Of a stretch of 64,000 bases of DNA, positions 35,651 through 47,037 are shown one piece after another. A program made the translations under genes and the position numbers. The stretch is from Bimuria novae-zelandiae CBS 107.79 (Eukaryota > Ascomycota > Dothideomycetes > Pleosporales > Didymosphaeriaceae). Positions within the stretch are counted from its first letter, which is position 1. Every line of letters begins with the position of its first letter. The stretch lies in assembly GCA_010015655.1 (NCBI GenBank), contig ML976769.1, positions 1-64,000 of the forward strand, in the 5' to 3' direction. Below the pieces are notes generated by a model. That model searched no databases and was not told the DNA's origin. It saw only the letters and a list, made by a program, of their open reading frames with translations.

Positions 35651-35989
35651 AAAATACTATTTAATTAACTTTATTAATTTCTACATAATATATTATTACG
35701 TTTTTAACTTGTGCGGTTTTAAAGGTAATTAAAGTTAGTGGGGTGGACGGCTCGCTTATAAAGCACGTTAAATGTGAAGTACTATTTATCACTACGCCAA
35801 CCTAGTAAAAGGTATCCCTCGCATTAATAACATCTCCTATACACGGACTATCTAATGTTGGCCAATTGGTGTATGTCTCCGATCTTAGCGGAACACTAAC
35901 TTTAATATTAAATTATATAAGATTAGTATAGAAACTTGCATTACTAAAGGTCTTAGATTTAGATCTATTATATATTTAAGCTAGCCTTA

Positions 35990-36443
35990 ATGTTAATAGA
36001 GCTAACTATTTAATGCTATCAGAGGTGCTTCTGCCAGCACTTAGGCCTAATTTCAGCCCTATAGAGAGGCAGCCGACAGAGCCTACAGCCAAAGGACGTA
36101 CGAGGAGCACGCTGGGAGCCATGCCGTGAGCGTGAATTGCCAGACACGTGACTAAGAGGCTTTTGGTTGTTATCCTTCTTGCGCCCACTCTCTAAGCAAG
36201 CCGCATAGGGCCGAGACTTTATAAAGAGCTTTATTAACGTGTGCTCACTCTCCTGGCTTATAATTACGTTATTAAGTTTCGCCTGCTTACTAGAGCTATG
36301 TGTGGGCCGGCTATCGCGCTTAAATAACTGCTTAATAAGGTTGTATAAGAACTACTTATAGCCGCTACATTTAGCTACGTAAGAAGAGGAGTAAGAGGAA
36401 AGTCTATAGTAGTTATTTAGCGTAAGATCTAGTAGAAAGTACT
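35990..36443 (-). pseudogene. PB-1 transposase relic, C-terminal piece
   Basis: On the minus strand it parallels PB-2 codons for the Cys-rich C-terminal domain and the region before it. Nucleotide similarity to 42893-43335 is clear, for instance at the GCCAGCACTTAGGCC and GAATTGCCAGACACGTGAC stretches. Stopped at the TA used by Fot-C2. Confidence 0.75.
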
Positions 36444-36557
36444 ACTCGCCCCACACGCCAACTGGAGGTTGGCCCTACGCAGCCCAACGTAACTTCGTAG
36501 CCCAACGTAACTTTTTGTCGCGGATTTTTCTATTTTCTTAATAAACAACCCACAACC

Positions 36558-36670
36558 ATGCCTAAATATTATGGCGAGAGCCATAAAATTGAGCAGCGTA
36601 TCTCTAATTATCTCTCTAGTTTTTCTGGCTTAGAAATACCCAATTTTGTAGCTGCAGCACGCGAATGGAG
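36558..36670 (+). pseudogene. Fot-C2 transposase relic, N-terminus before the LINE
   Basis: It starts MPKYYGESHKIEQRISNYLS at 36558 and is open for 37 codons, ending EW at the LINE insertion; the frame then runs into the LINE tail. It shows the undamaged N-terminus of the Fot-C family. Confidence 0.8.
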
Positions 36671-39166
36671 TAGTAGTAGTAGTAGTATTGGTTTTACGTC
36701 CTATGTAACCTCCCAGGGGGTATGTAGACGTGCCCTGCACTTAGTAAGGGCCACTTATACTAGTGCTATCGCTGCTATAGGAGTGGCCTCTCTTGCTACT
36801 ATCCCTCTCCAGATAGGGGCGACTTAGCTATTTAATCTGGCCTTTATATAATAATAGTGGGAAAAGGGGTGGCCTTCTAGCTGCCCCTAGTCCTGTACAG
36901 AAGCATGCCAAGACTTATTAGAGGTAAGGAAAGATATATACACGCATATAGGTATACAAAAAAGAGAGCTAAGTCTTATATAGTAAATACCTTAGTAAGT
37001 TATAAGTAGGTAGCGTATTTACTTTGCCTAAAGCAAGAGTTTACGTCCGCTTGCCTATAACGTAGTTAGCTAGTTACTTACTAACGTGTATTATTATTAA
37101 TACTAAGTATAAGAAGGGTTGCGTATTCTCCTAGACTTAGCGCCCTAAGGTACTATATTCCTTTTCTAGTGTCTATTAGGGGATGTGTTAGGCGTTATAG
37201 CTAATAGTTAAAGCGTCGCACTATTCGTGGGCAGTGTATAATATAGTCTAGGGCCAGGTCTACTCTACAGGTGCACGTAAGGGTTTCCTTATTATGCTTA
37301 AACTTTCTATGGTACTAGGCGTAGTTACCGTATCTTGTCCTTATGGATAGGAGCTTGGCCAGGGCGGGGCGTGTAAGCTCCAGCTCTAGCGGTTGCCTAG
37401 AGGGGGTGTATACTAGGCCCTACTAGTTATACCATGTAAAGAGATTTAGTGTGCGTGTGCACTACTACTCTTATTATATAGCGCGTACGTATGCGCGCGC
37501 ATTAGATTATAGACCTAATATCGTGGGGTTAGCTACCTTCCTTATAGGTAGGCGTGGGTCCTTAGCTACCTTATCTACTAGCTAATTAGCTAGCTTATTG
37601 CCTTTAATGCCTATGTAGCCTAGTAACTATTAGATTTAAATATCTTAGGTGTCTATAGCTTCCTAGTAGCGTATAAAGGCCTACTAGGATAACGGCGCGG
37701 GGTCTCCCCTAATGCCCTAGATAACTAATGTGCTATCTACACATATCTAGATCTGGCTTAGGTAGTGCGCCTAAGTCTGTAGCACGTGTTAAAGACCTCT
37801 CTAGGCCCCTACTACTTTTACGTTAAAGACGTGGGCCCGCGTGTTAAGGGAGCCTTTACCTATATATAGTAGACTCTGGCCCTGGTATATAGCGTATCTA
37901 TAGGTTACGTGGCGCTCGCCGTTTTCTGTGCGCTGTTCCGAGCTATCTAAGAACACTATAATTATCTTAGTAGGCAGGCTTGTCCACCATTATTTAAATT
38001 CTTTAGTAGCGAGCTTTTTAGGCTTATTATTTATAGAGTCTATTTAGCACTAGTTAGAATAGTGCGATTATAGTAGTATAAGACAGGGTACTAGTGCGAA
38101 TAGCTGTGTAAGTAGTTAAACTTTTATATATAGGCGCTATAGGCGTCTAGCGCCTTTTTTTTATATACTATAGTTAGTTGCGTACGCGCTATAAGTAAGT
38201 AACCTTTATTAACGTAGTGTAGGCGTATAGTAAACCTCGCCTTGCACTCTTTAAGCGCTATAGCTACTAAGGGAATACCTGTATTTTTATATAGCGTGGC
38301 AGTGGGCGTGGTGCGGTAGGCGGGGATAACGCCTCTAACTACTATCGTGAGGGCCTTTTCTAGGGCGACGATATGCCACCCAAGTCGTGTGCTAATCTTT
38401 TGGTTCTACGTAGCTCCTATAATCTTGGGGGGCTTCGTGCGCCCTCTATACTAGGCCTTGTTTCTATATAGTAGGTGTAGTAGTACGCATGAGATTACTT
38501 CTTTGCGTAGTAAGCTGGCTAGTAGGCCGTGCTAAATCCTAATAAGGCTACGGATGTGCTATGCGACTGCGCGTCCTTTAGCTACGTAGGTAATAATATA
38601 TATTTTAAAATTAAGCTTCCTATTAAAGTAAACACCTAGCCAGCGTAGCGCCTTGTCTAGTAGTGTAGGTTAGAGGATAAGCTAATCGTTAATCTAGATA
38701 AGTAGCGAATAGTTACTTTTCTGCTTAGTTAGGTGTATTATTTCGAGTTTCTCTAGGGCAAATGCTACGTAATTAGCGTCTCCCTAGGAATTTATAGCGC
38801 CTATATCTTCTGCTAGCATTTCTACGTTCTAGTCTAGGGAGTAGGATTGCCTATAGAGGCAGATATTATCTGCGTATCTAAAGCGCCTAGTAGGGTCTTG
38901 CTAAAGTAGCTTTGCTAGATAAAGTGTGTACAGCACTAGTAATAGTGGTGAGCCCTATAGCGTCCCGCACTATACTAGGTAGGGCGCTATAGTAGCTTCT
39001 TCTAATCGCACTTGGACGCGACGGTCCTAGAGGAAGTTTTTTATAATTAGGAGGGCGCTGTTATGCCATCCTTAGGTCTTTATTTTATATAGAAGTCGAT
39101 TTTTAAGAAGCGCGTCGAAGGCGCCTTAGACGTCTATAGTAACTATAGTAACGTGCTGGCCATTAG
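36671..39166 (-). mobile_element. 5'-truncated LINE (Tad1-like) on the minus strand
   Basis: A 14-bp duplication, GCACGCGAAT(G/A)GAG, flanks it (36657-36670 and 39167-39180). At its 3' end (left, minus strand) is an (ACT)n tail. The minus-strand reading starts inside the RT domain (VTIDVQGAFDALLKNRLLYK). It continues with RYADNICLYR near 38859 (family YADD), an RNase H region near 37900-37400 and a Cys/His motif CTCRVDLALDYIIHC near 37250. ORF1 and the endonuclease are missing, the usual 5' truncation of target-primed insertion. Stops and Asp-to-Asn show RIP. The Tad1 clade is inferred from RT plus RNase H in a fungus. Confidence 0.82.
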
Positions 39167-39180
39167 GCACGCGAATAGAG

Positions 39181-40740
39181 CGTGCCTGTTTCGCGACTTC
39201 GAGCGCGCGCTAGAGGCCGGATTAGCCGCCATAACCGTAGCGGCACGAATCTACGACTCTTAGAGACCTAGGATAAAGCGCTAAAGTTATATATACATTG
39301 CTACGACACTATTAGCATGCTATGTCTTATACTGTAGTTAAAAGGTGCTACTTAATATATCCTTAATCGCGCGCACCCTAATGGCAGAGCTCCCCTACTT
39401 AGTAAGGACTAGCTATCGCGATAGCTATTAAGAAATCTAGACTATTACCGCATAAAGTAAAAGTCGCAGTATATTAATTATACAGTAATAGTAACGTTTA
39501 AAGCTTATAGCTATTATTTTATTAAGCTTAAAAAGGTAATATACACCTACGGCGTCACCCTATTAGATACCTATAATATGGACGAAACCGGCTTCTGCAT
39601 AGGCGTTAGTAGTAATTAATAGATTATTACTATAGAGTTTAATTATTCTTATGTCTTTGCGTTAGAGACGTCGCGCGATTATATTATAAGTATTAAATTA
39701 ATTTCTAGTAATAAAGAGGTGCTCGAACCCATGCTCGTTATATAGGCTATTAATTACCTTTATTACTAGTATACAAATATGGCGCTGCCTAATAGCTATA
39801 TAATTGCCACATTAACATTAGGATACGTTAATAACTCTATCTTAATAAAGTAACTAAAATTCTTTAAAATATAAACGCGCGCACGCCAAAAAGGCGTATA
39901 GTAATTACTTATATTTAATAGATTTAGTAGCCACCGTACTATTAAGTTTATATAGTTCTGCGATAATTATAAGATACTTCCCTTCTTACTATTGCTATAT
40001 TTATTACATCATCTACAGCCTCTAGACGTCGTCTGTTTTTAGCCATTAAAGCAGAATTATAAAAAGGCTATAAAAATAGCTACCCGAACTAGCTACACAG
40101 ACTTTAATAAAGTCGAATTTCTACATGCGATCTATAGGATTAGGATAGATACATTTAAGCGCAGCATAATCCTAAGCGCCTAGGAGAAAGCTAGGATCTT
40201 TCTATTTAATTTAGAGCTTGTTTATATAGCACTTATCTAGACGCTATTCCCATTAGTTCTATTCGCTGTTAATTCGAGCCCTATTGCCAATACACCTATA
40301 GCATATTAGCGGTAGCATTAAAAAATGTCGCGCGCCCTAGAGAGAAGCAATATATTAAGCAGGAGGCTTATAAAATTCTTAGAAAGCTCGTAATTGCTAA
40401 TTAATAGTCTCGCGCTAGCCTAGCGCGACCTTATAAATATTACTATAATAGCTTAACAACGCTAAAAAAGGCAGATTAAAGATAAAAGGCTAGTATAAAA
40501 AGGCAGCGTAGTGACTGTTAAAGCAGCGTAATAAGTAATTAATTAACGTATAAAGCTTAAAGCTTAAAAGGTTACTTGAAAGGCTGTAAAAACGTATAAG
40601 GACGCCTACTTATAGAGCCTATAAAATTAGCCCTAATAGGTCCTATCTCTTAGAGAGATGACTGTAGATCCTGCCCTACTTGCTACACTAACTCCACTAT
40701 ATATTAGCCTATATAATTAAAGTCTACGCTGTCAAAAGAC
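39181..40740 (+). pseudogene. Fot-C2 transposase relic after the LINE
   Basis: Parallel to Fot-C1 23604-25180. It retains TYNMDETGFCIGV near 39570-39600 and the PLDVVCF region near 40020. Many TAG codons; not functional. Confidence 0.78.
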
Positions 40741-40836
40741 TGGATTAATTTCGATTCTCTATATAAAGTTACGTTAGGCTGCGAAGTTACGTTGGGCTGC
40801 GCAGGGCCAACCTCCGATTAGCGTGTGGGGCGAGTA

Positions 40837-42625
40837 AGCTAGCGCATATAGTCACCGCCCACATAGGGTTGCCGCCCACCCCACCAAAACACGACACCTG
40901 CACAAAACACACGATATCTCTCCACAACGCTTATCAAAATGGACCCCCGCGAAGAATCGATACAATTAGCTATCAGCGATTTTAATGCTGGCGTTTATCT
41001 AAGCCTACGCGCTGTAGCAAAAGCATACAACATCCCTCAATCTACCTTACGTGGCCAACTAGGTGGCGCGACAAACAGCGCAGTCTGCCATCAAAATCAG
41101 CAGCGATTAACTCCTCTACAGGAGGACTTCCTAGTAGAGTAGATCCTTGAAGAAGACGCGCGCGCCTGCCCTCCCTCCCACGCTCGCGCCCGAGAAATGG
41201 CCATCGAATCCTGCGTATGAATGGCGACAACCAGCCTGTAGGCAAGCTCTGGATCTCACACTTCATCCGCCGACAGCCACGCATCGCCTCAGTAGTCGGC
41301 AGAAAGCTAGAGACTCAGAGAGCTAATACAGCGACACCAGAGCAGGTGCGCGCCTTCCTAGAGCTCTATAAGCAGACTAGACAGCGGCTCAACATACGGG
41401 CGGAGAATACCTACAATATGGACGAGACTGGCGTTGCCGTAGGGGTATGTACGAACACTAGAGTACTCTCTAGTAGTCAGAAAAAGAAGGCTTATATTCG
41501 GTCTCCAGAGAATCGCGAGTGGGTCTCTATAATCGAGTGTGTATCAGCGACAAGGCGGAAACTACGCTGCGCAGTCATCTTCAAGGGCCAGAGCCTACAA
41601 ACAACCTGGTTCCCCTCGTCCTACGTACCTGACTGGATCTATACAACCTCAGAGAACGGATAGACGTCAAATGCGATAGGTGTTGAGTGGCTGCAGCGCA
41701 TATTTCTACCTAAGACGGCTATAGGTGATAGCCAGTACCAACTCCTCATCCTCGATAGCCATAGCAGCCACATTAATATCGAGTTCCTCTAGCTTTGTAA
41801 ACAGCATTAAGTAGAGCTCTTATATCTACCTGCGCATACCTCGCATGTCCTACAGCCACTAGATCTTGCTCCTTTCTCTATTATCAAGTCTAGTTACCAA
41901 CGCCAGATCCAAGAGCTCGCATCGCTCGACAACGCCGCGCCTGTTAAGAAGAAGCGCTTTATTACCTGCTACCATCAAGCTAGGGAGGAAGGCTTTACAG
42001 AGCGTGTAATTCGAGCTAGCTAGCAGGCTGCTGGTATCTGCCCGCTCAACATCAATCAGGTACTCAGCTCGTCGCAGCTCTCTCAGAGGCCTACTACGCC
42101 TACGCATTAGTAGCAGCCTCAGCAGCAGCCTCAGAGCTTCTTCTCTACTCCTCAAGGCCCTAGGGATCTATACTTGGCTCAGCGCGAGGTGTAGAGCTGC
42201 GAGAACCTAGGTCGCAAGACAAGACTTCTCCTGCAAAAAGCAGGTAAGGCGCTAGCAGCTGCAAATACTCGAGCTGCAGGGCTTAAATTAGAGAAAAGAC
42301 GCCTTAAGCAGCAGCTAGAGACTACTAGCTCTTAGCATCCTCAAAAGCGCGTTCGAGTAGATCCAAATCAACGCTTTGCAAAGGTAGAGACTATCAGGGA
42401 GGCGATGCGCGCAGCTGAGGCTTCAGCAGCCCAGCAAGGTAGATATACTATAGAGGGAGCTACAGAGGCGGCGGCAGCAGCAGCAGCAGCGGCTACTCTA
42501 CAGTCTATGTGTATTACATGGCAATTATAATAGGCGTTGTTGAGAAATCGCGTGTTTTGTGCGGGTGTCGCGTTTTGGTGGGGTGGGCGGCAACCCTATG
42601 TGGGCGGTGACCATATGCGCTAGCT
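40837..42625 (+). mobile_element. Pogo-E DNA transposon, lightly mutated
   Basis: 1789 bp, TA on both sides (40835-40836, 42626-42627). The inverted repeats are over 60 bp, starting AGCTAGCGCATAT and continuing through GTCACCGCCCACATAGGG. It is inserted at the TA shared by the end of Fot-C2 and the start of pogo-F. Composition is much more balanced than in its neighbours. Confidence 0.9.
40939..42531 (+). pseudogene. Pogo-E transposase, nearly complete but broken
   Basis: It starts MDPREESIQLAISDFNAGVY at 40939, with a helix-turn-helix N-terminus. The catalytic block NTYNMDETGVAVGV (about 41410-41450), LLILDSHSSH (41745-41775) and LPAHTSHVLQPLDLAPF (41825-41880) are intact, so the DDE-type residues are present. 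The tail is Gln-rich, then Lys/Arg-rich, then has an Ala run (about 42466-42500). Lesions are a one-base deletion near 41206 that shifts the frame, and isolated TAG codons for Trp/Gln (for instance after VE at 41140, after ENG at 41661, and in the Gln-rich tail). A translation of 40939-42531 is therefore interrupted, though all motifs are there. Confidence 0.85.
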
Positions 42626-42852
42626 TACCCTGCCGAGACAGTTAGTGCGCCGCGACACTAACGCGCCACCCCAACACCAGCACCGCAGCCAGCAATATAA
42701 GGCTATCCCATGCACCGTCAACCTCGCCCGTACACGGGCCACCTGCTGTAGGCCAATCGGAGGCTCTCTCCGACCTTGGCAGAACACCGAGATTGATACA
42801 GTTTGTATACAAATTTGTATAGAGATTTCATTGCTGAGGGTTTCGAGTTAAT

Positions 42853-44833
42853 CTACTTAATACTTGAGCTTGCTTTTGTGTCTGTTGACTTGAGAGTTTG
42901 ATGCCGTCGGAGGTGCTCCTGCCAGCACTCAGGGCAGACTTCTGGCCTACATAAAGGCAAGCGGCAGAGCCTACAGCCAAAGCAGGTGCGCGGAGGACGC
43001 TGACGGCCATGAGATAAACGTGAATTGCCAGACACATGACCCAGAGGCGTCCGAGATGGCCGGGATTTATGCCGCGTACGCCCAGCTTCTGAGCAGGCTA
43101 CACAGGCTCGCGCCTCTACAAAGAGCTTTGTAGACACATGACAGTGGTCCTCGCTCACAATAACGTCGTCAGATCTCTCGCGTTTTGCAGAGCCTTGTGT
43201 AGGGCGTCCTCCACGCTTGAAAAGTTGCTCAATGAGGTCGTACAGAAACTTCTTGTGGCCGCCACGTTTAGCCGCGCTGGAGGAGGAGTATGAGGAAAGT
43301 CTGTAGCAGTTGTTTAGTGTGAGATCCAGCAAAAAGTACCACAGAGGCTTCCATGTACGCCTCTTAACTTGCTGAACGCTGTAGTAACTTTTAACCTGAT
43401 CAAATCGATCCACCTCGCTCTTGTGCTTGTTATAGTCGTCTATCATTTCTGGGATACTGAGCAGCCGTACTGAGTCGTTACCAAAGGCCTTTTCGAAGAT
43501 TTTTCTGCTATTTTGAACGAGCTTAGAGCGTCGACGGAGCTTTGTGATGAGCTGGGTTGCTGGTGGCGAACATCGTCAGAAGAGTCTTGGCAAAGTCTTG
43601 GCATAGAGTTGAGGCAAAACACTCACGTTCGGCGACTGTAGAGGCAAAAAGTACGACCTGATTGTCTCTCCACGCTGCTTGTAGGACTTGCTTGCTCTCA
43701 GAGAGCGCCCAGTACGTCTCTCCCCACTCCATCTGGCCCGAAAACTGCGTCTTGAGCTTCACCAAATCGCTGTTGAAATGCTCCTTTGTCAACGTCGAGC
43801 GCGCGCGCCTCGCGACGGCCGGTCTCTGCGAGTTCAACTCTGCCTTAGCAGCCGCCTCGAACGTCTCCTCAGTCGCCGTCTTTGTCGTCCGAACGGTGCC
43901 TGCGCAGCCTACGCCGTAGGATCTTAGGTATTCGAGCATAGGGATGGTGTTGAAGAGATTGTCGTCCCACACAATATGGAGATTCGGCGGAAAGTGGCGT
44001 TGGCCGTTAGAGTCTTTGGCGAGTACGAGGGTGATAGGGACTGATTCTGTAGGCGTAAAGGTCGCCTCTGTGACTAGTAAGTTAACAGGTCCTCGTCCAA
44101 GTCCTCTAGCATGAAATAACCAGTTCAGAATTACTCCATCGTTGGCTAAGCACCAGATCTTGTAACCCTCCGGCGTTGGTTTTGTCTTGATTATTACAAT
44201 CTCGCTCGCTCGACCTGTGAATCTCGCGATAGCCTCGTCGACGCAGAGGTGCTTACCGGCCGTCCAGTACTTGAAGGTGCGCTCGCGGAGCGACTCTGAC
44301 AGATCCCACACGCGGCCAAATGGGGACTTAAAGGACTGGCCTACTTCTGTACAGTATAGAAATCTGTCCAGCTGCTCCCAGCGAGTCTGCCCCATGTACT
44401 TGTTGACTTTGTGCGTAGGCGCAGATCCATGCAACTTCACCCAATACTCTGACAGCGACGGCTCTCTGTGCAAGCCCATATATATAACAATCGCGAAGTA
44501 CGTGTAGAGCTCGGCTGGAGACGTCGGTTTCCACCCGCGGTAGGTGGAGGGTAAGGCAGCTTGCAGGTGCTCGGCATGCTGATTCGTATAGTGTGCGATT
44601 CGGTCAAGAACTTCGGCATCGAAAAACAGATTAAATAAGGCTATAGGAGAGCCTCTGTCGACACCTTCAGGTATCTGCGCGCTTCCAAAAATACGTGGAT
44701 TGTCGATATTGAGAGGCTGCCAGTCGGGTGGCGGCTCGCGCGGCAGATCCGGCAAAACACCTGCTTTTTTACTGTATTTCGTGTCTTTCACGAAGTTAGT
44801 ATTATTGCTGGGCGGCCCTATAGCTGTCGGCAT
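42853..44833 (-). CDS. piggyBac-type transposase, 637 aa with one intron
   Basis: Two minus-strand exons, 44833-43627 and 43559-42853, join in frame across a 67-bp intron, giving 637 residues. The DDD catalytic core is complete: D199 in CVDEAIARF, D291 in VWDDNLFN, and D453/D456 in EVDRFDQ. The N-terminal region (about 60-200) matches DDE_Tnp_1_7. A C-terminal Cys-rich domain has C555, C558 and then C595, C598, C601, C606, C611, C614, the zinc-binding module with which piggyBac binds its ends. Serine-rich and Lys/Arg-rich stretches between could hold the nuclear signal. The start ATG at 44833 is the first in frame. No stop, frameshift or RIP-type codon is seen, while PB-1 next to it is ruined. 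The enzyme cuts and pastes DNA in the nucleus; activity is inferred from intactness only. Confidence 0.88.
43560..43626 (-). other. Intron of the PB-2 transposase gene
   Basis: On the minus strand it begins GTGAGT, has a branch-like CTGAC 17 bases before the end, and ends CACCAG. It is 67 bp, a usual fungal size. Removing it joins two frames that otherwise end or begin in the middle of the conserved domain. Left unspliced, the first frame stops at 43523. Confidence 0.85.
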
Positions 44834-45009
44834 GTTTGCATATATAGCCTATTTCGAAAAAGGTGTATTTTGTCTAGTAAACAGAAATTGCTGACATCAC
44901 GATACAAATTTGGTGTTGCGAGGCTCTAGTTGCTGATTGGCTAGCAATATGTGGCCCGTGTACGGGCGCGTTTAACAGTGCATGGGATAGAGTTTTACAC
45001 AAAAGCTTT

Positions 45010-46945
45010 TATCGCGAAATTTTCTAGAGTTAAGATTTTATAGAGCTATAGAAGATTGCTAGCTAGTTAAATTATAAATATCTACTTAGTGTTCTAATTA
45101 TTTGGCTACTACGCGATGCTAGCACTAATAGCGTAGATATTACTATATTAATGCGTATAGATGCCGGCGTAGGCTTCTTCCTCTTTATAATTATATAAGT
45201 AGCTTTTAAAGCATTCTAGCTTCCCTTTTTAGCAATTCTAAGACGTTTTTAAAGTTGTTATTAAGCCTTGCGAGCCTGTTAACGGAGGCGTTACTTAGTA
45301 GCTTAATTAGCTTTCTCTTTAGCGCGCGTATTTCTGGCTGCCACACGCGTAACACGCTTTTCCTATAGTAGACAGGCTTTAAGCTGCCTATTTGCTATCT
45401 GGATCTCTCTCTACTCACTTTTCTAGAGTTGTAGTTGTTGCTTTTCAGCCTTTTATTAGCTGAGAGAATCGCGCGCCCTCTGTACGCAGGCAGGTGACTA
45501 GAAAATAGATCCTCTATGCCACTTATCTAGCTACTTAAAAGGTAGAGTCCTGCCCTTTATTTAACGCCGTTTCTAGTTTGTGAGGGCTTCTCGTAGCCCC
45601 TAATTCTCATGCTCTAGGAGCTACTTCTATATAGAGATTAAGTGTATAGTGCGACTTAGCTTCTTGGCCTCATTACCTCCCCCTGTATCAACAATAATCT
45701 TTAAAAGCTAATCAATTTTGCGTTAATTAAACGCGCTAAGTACTAAAGTAGAGCTTTCGCGCGATCTTTATTCTAGAGACTTATTTCTATTAAATTAACT
45801 AAGGATTAGTGTAGGATCTAGTGGCAAGATACCTATATACTTAAAAGCTTTAGTAATTAATTACGGCGTAACTAATATTATCTAGGCCCTCTAGAATAGT
45901 GTAAAGAAGTCTCTTTTAGTAATTATTAATAGCCCCTAACTCCTATATAGGTATGCGGAGAGCTCGTCGGAGTAGGCGGTAGAAAGAGACTTAAATACAT
46001 AGACGTCTAGAGGCTACAGTGTATAAGTGGCGTGAGGGGGAAATATCGCAAGGAGGATCTTTTTCTAATCATAGTAGTTAATAAAATCTATAGTAACGTA
46101 AGATCCATGCCTATTAAGGACTAAGAGTCGCTACTACCGTCGAGCCTTCTCCTTAGTACAGCGATTAAACACCTGTTTTAGCTATTAAAGCCCTATCTCG
46201 TTGTTTGACCATCTAGAGGTTAATAAGGTGATAAAGACTCTATAAGAATTAACGTTAATTTCCTTAACCTAGCTTGATTGTAGAGTCTCAGCGTTAGATT
46301 GATAGATTAGTGATGGATTAACAGTAGATCCATCGGCGCATATACATGCGATGAGCGAGATCTACTCACGAATACTATCCTGAATAGATTGCCTCACTTG
46401 GCGACTCTCATATATAGGCCTGTCGAAGATCCTTTTTGACCTGCCGGTGATGCCGAGTAGGAAGCCTTTTTCGTCTATATTATAGGTATGCTAAGGCTCT
46501 ATGCCATATTTTATAATTTTCTTATATAGAAGCTTAAAGTAGAGCCTATATCTTGCGCCTAAATTAGCGTTATAGCAATTATTATCCAGCCTAGTCGTCC
46601 ATCGCGAGATTAGGGAGTTAGGGTGGCGCCTAATAAAGCGATTAACCCATCGCATAGAGACATCCTTTTTAGTAATAATTAATATAAAATTTTAGATTAT
46701 CTAACACGTAGGGGGTAGACCTTTTAAGTAAGACGCTGTATATACTATAGGAGCTTAGATTCTTGTTATTAGTTAAGATTTTAGCAAGTTTATAGTAGCT
46801 ATATACGCGCCTGCATTGCGCGTCTATACTAGCGCGTTAATGTTGACCGCACAACACCAAATTCTTCTGTAATTTTTCTATATAAGAAAGTTTCTCCAGG
46901 TTCTCGTGAGTTGATAGCGATAATTGCAGCCTCAATCGGATCCAT
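45010..46945 (-). pseudogene. Pogo-F transposase relic
   Basis: The minus strand from 46945 reads MDPIEAAIIAINSREPGETF, then KITEEFGVVRSTLTR, the helix-turn-helix start of the fungal 'MDPI' pogo lineage and similar to pogo-B. Further down the frame is strongly RIP-mutated, with TAG codons about every ten to twenty residues. Its 3' part runs up to PB-2. Confidence 0.72.
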
Positions 46946-47037
46946 ATTGGTGGAGATACGGCGCGTTAAAGTTGAGGTGCTACATCTATTGGGGTGGCGC
47001 GTTAGTGTCGCGGCGCACTGACTGTCTCGGTAGGGTA

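Larger units (their letters stand above)
27562..35768 (+). mobile_element. Fot-A2, Fot1/pogo element split by Copia-D
   Basis: Second member of the Fot-A family. The left terminus starts at 27562 (GTGTGTTTTATAAGCGAG) and the right one ends at 35768, with TA at 27560-27561 and 35769-35770. Unlike Fot-A1 it has only one copy of the AAGCGAG... motif per end. Internal insertions are a 173-bp solo LTR (27877-28049) and Copia-D (28894-35113). Its left edge abuts the MITE. Confidence 0.82.
36445..40834 (+). mobile_element. Fot-C2, pogo-type transposon split by a LINE
   Basis: Same termini as Fot-C1 (CTCGCCCCACACGCC ... GGGGCGAG), TA at 36443-36444 and 40835-40836, and about 1880 bp without the LINE. 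The ends still hold the tandem AACGTAACTT motif. The left 225 bp are almost free of RIP changes while the part after the LINE is mutated. Confidence 0.88.
42703..44990 (-). mobile_element. PB-2, piggyBac-type transposon with an intact transposase gene
   Basis: About 58 bp of imperfect inverted repeat flank it: CTATCCCATGCAC at 42703 and the inverted copy ending at 44990, each followed by CCCGTACACGGGCCAC. It is 2288 bp long. Base composition is balanced and there is no sign of RIP, unlike the PB-1 relic of the same family around it. The single gene fills the unit. A TTAA duplication, the usual piggyBac mark, is not present at these borders (AAGG left, AGTT right), so exact ends may differ by a few bases or the flanks were mutated. 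It may be capable of movement. Confidence 0.88.
42628..47035 (-). mobile_element. Pogo-F DNA transposon split by the intact piggyBac PB-2
   Basis: Inverted repeats of nearly 50 bp start CCCTGCCGAGACAGT at 42628 and end inverted at 47035 (the reverse reads CCCTACCGAGACAGT). TA lies at 42626-42627 and 47036-47037. The transposase reads on the minus strand from 46945. PB-2 (42703-44990) sits just inside the left repeat. Without it the element is about 2.1 kb. Confidence 0.85.

Noticed and set aside
36671..36827. Extension of the Fot-C2 frame into SSSSSIGFTSYV...
   Set aside because: This is chance read-through into the LINE tail after the insertion, not a fusion gene.
43523..43626. Reading the PB-2 transposase as two separate genes or as frameshifted
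   Set aside because: A 67-bp intron with GTGAGT, CTGAC and CAG joins both parts in frame exactly where the conserved domain requires it.
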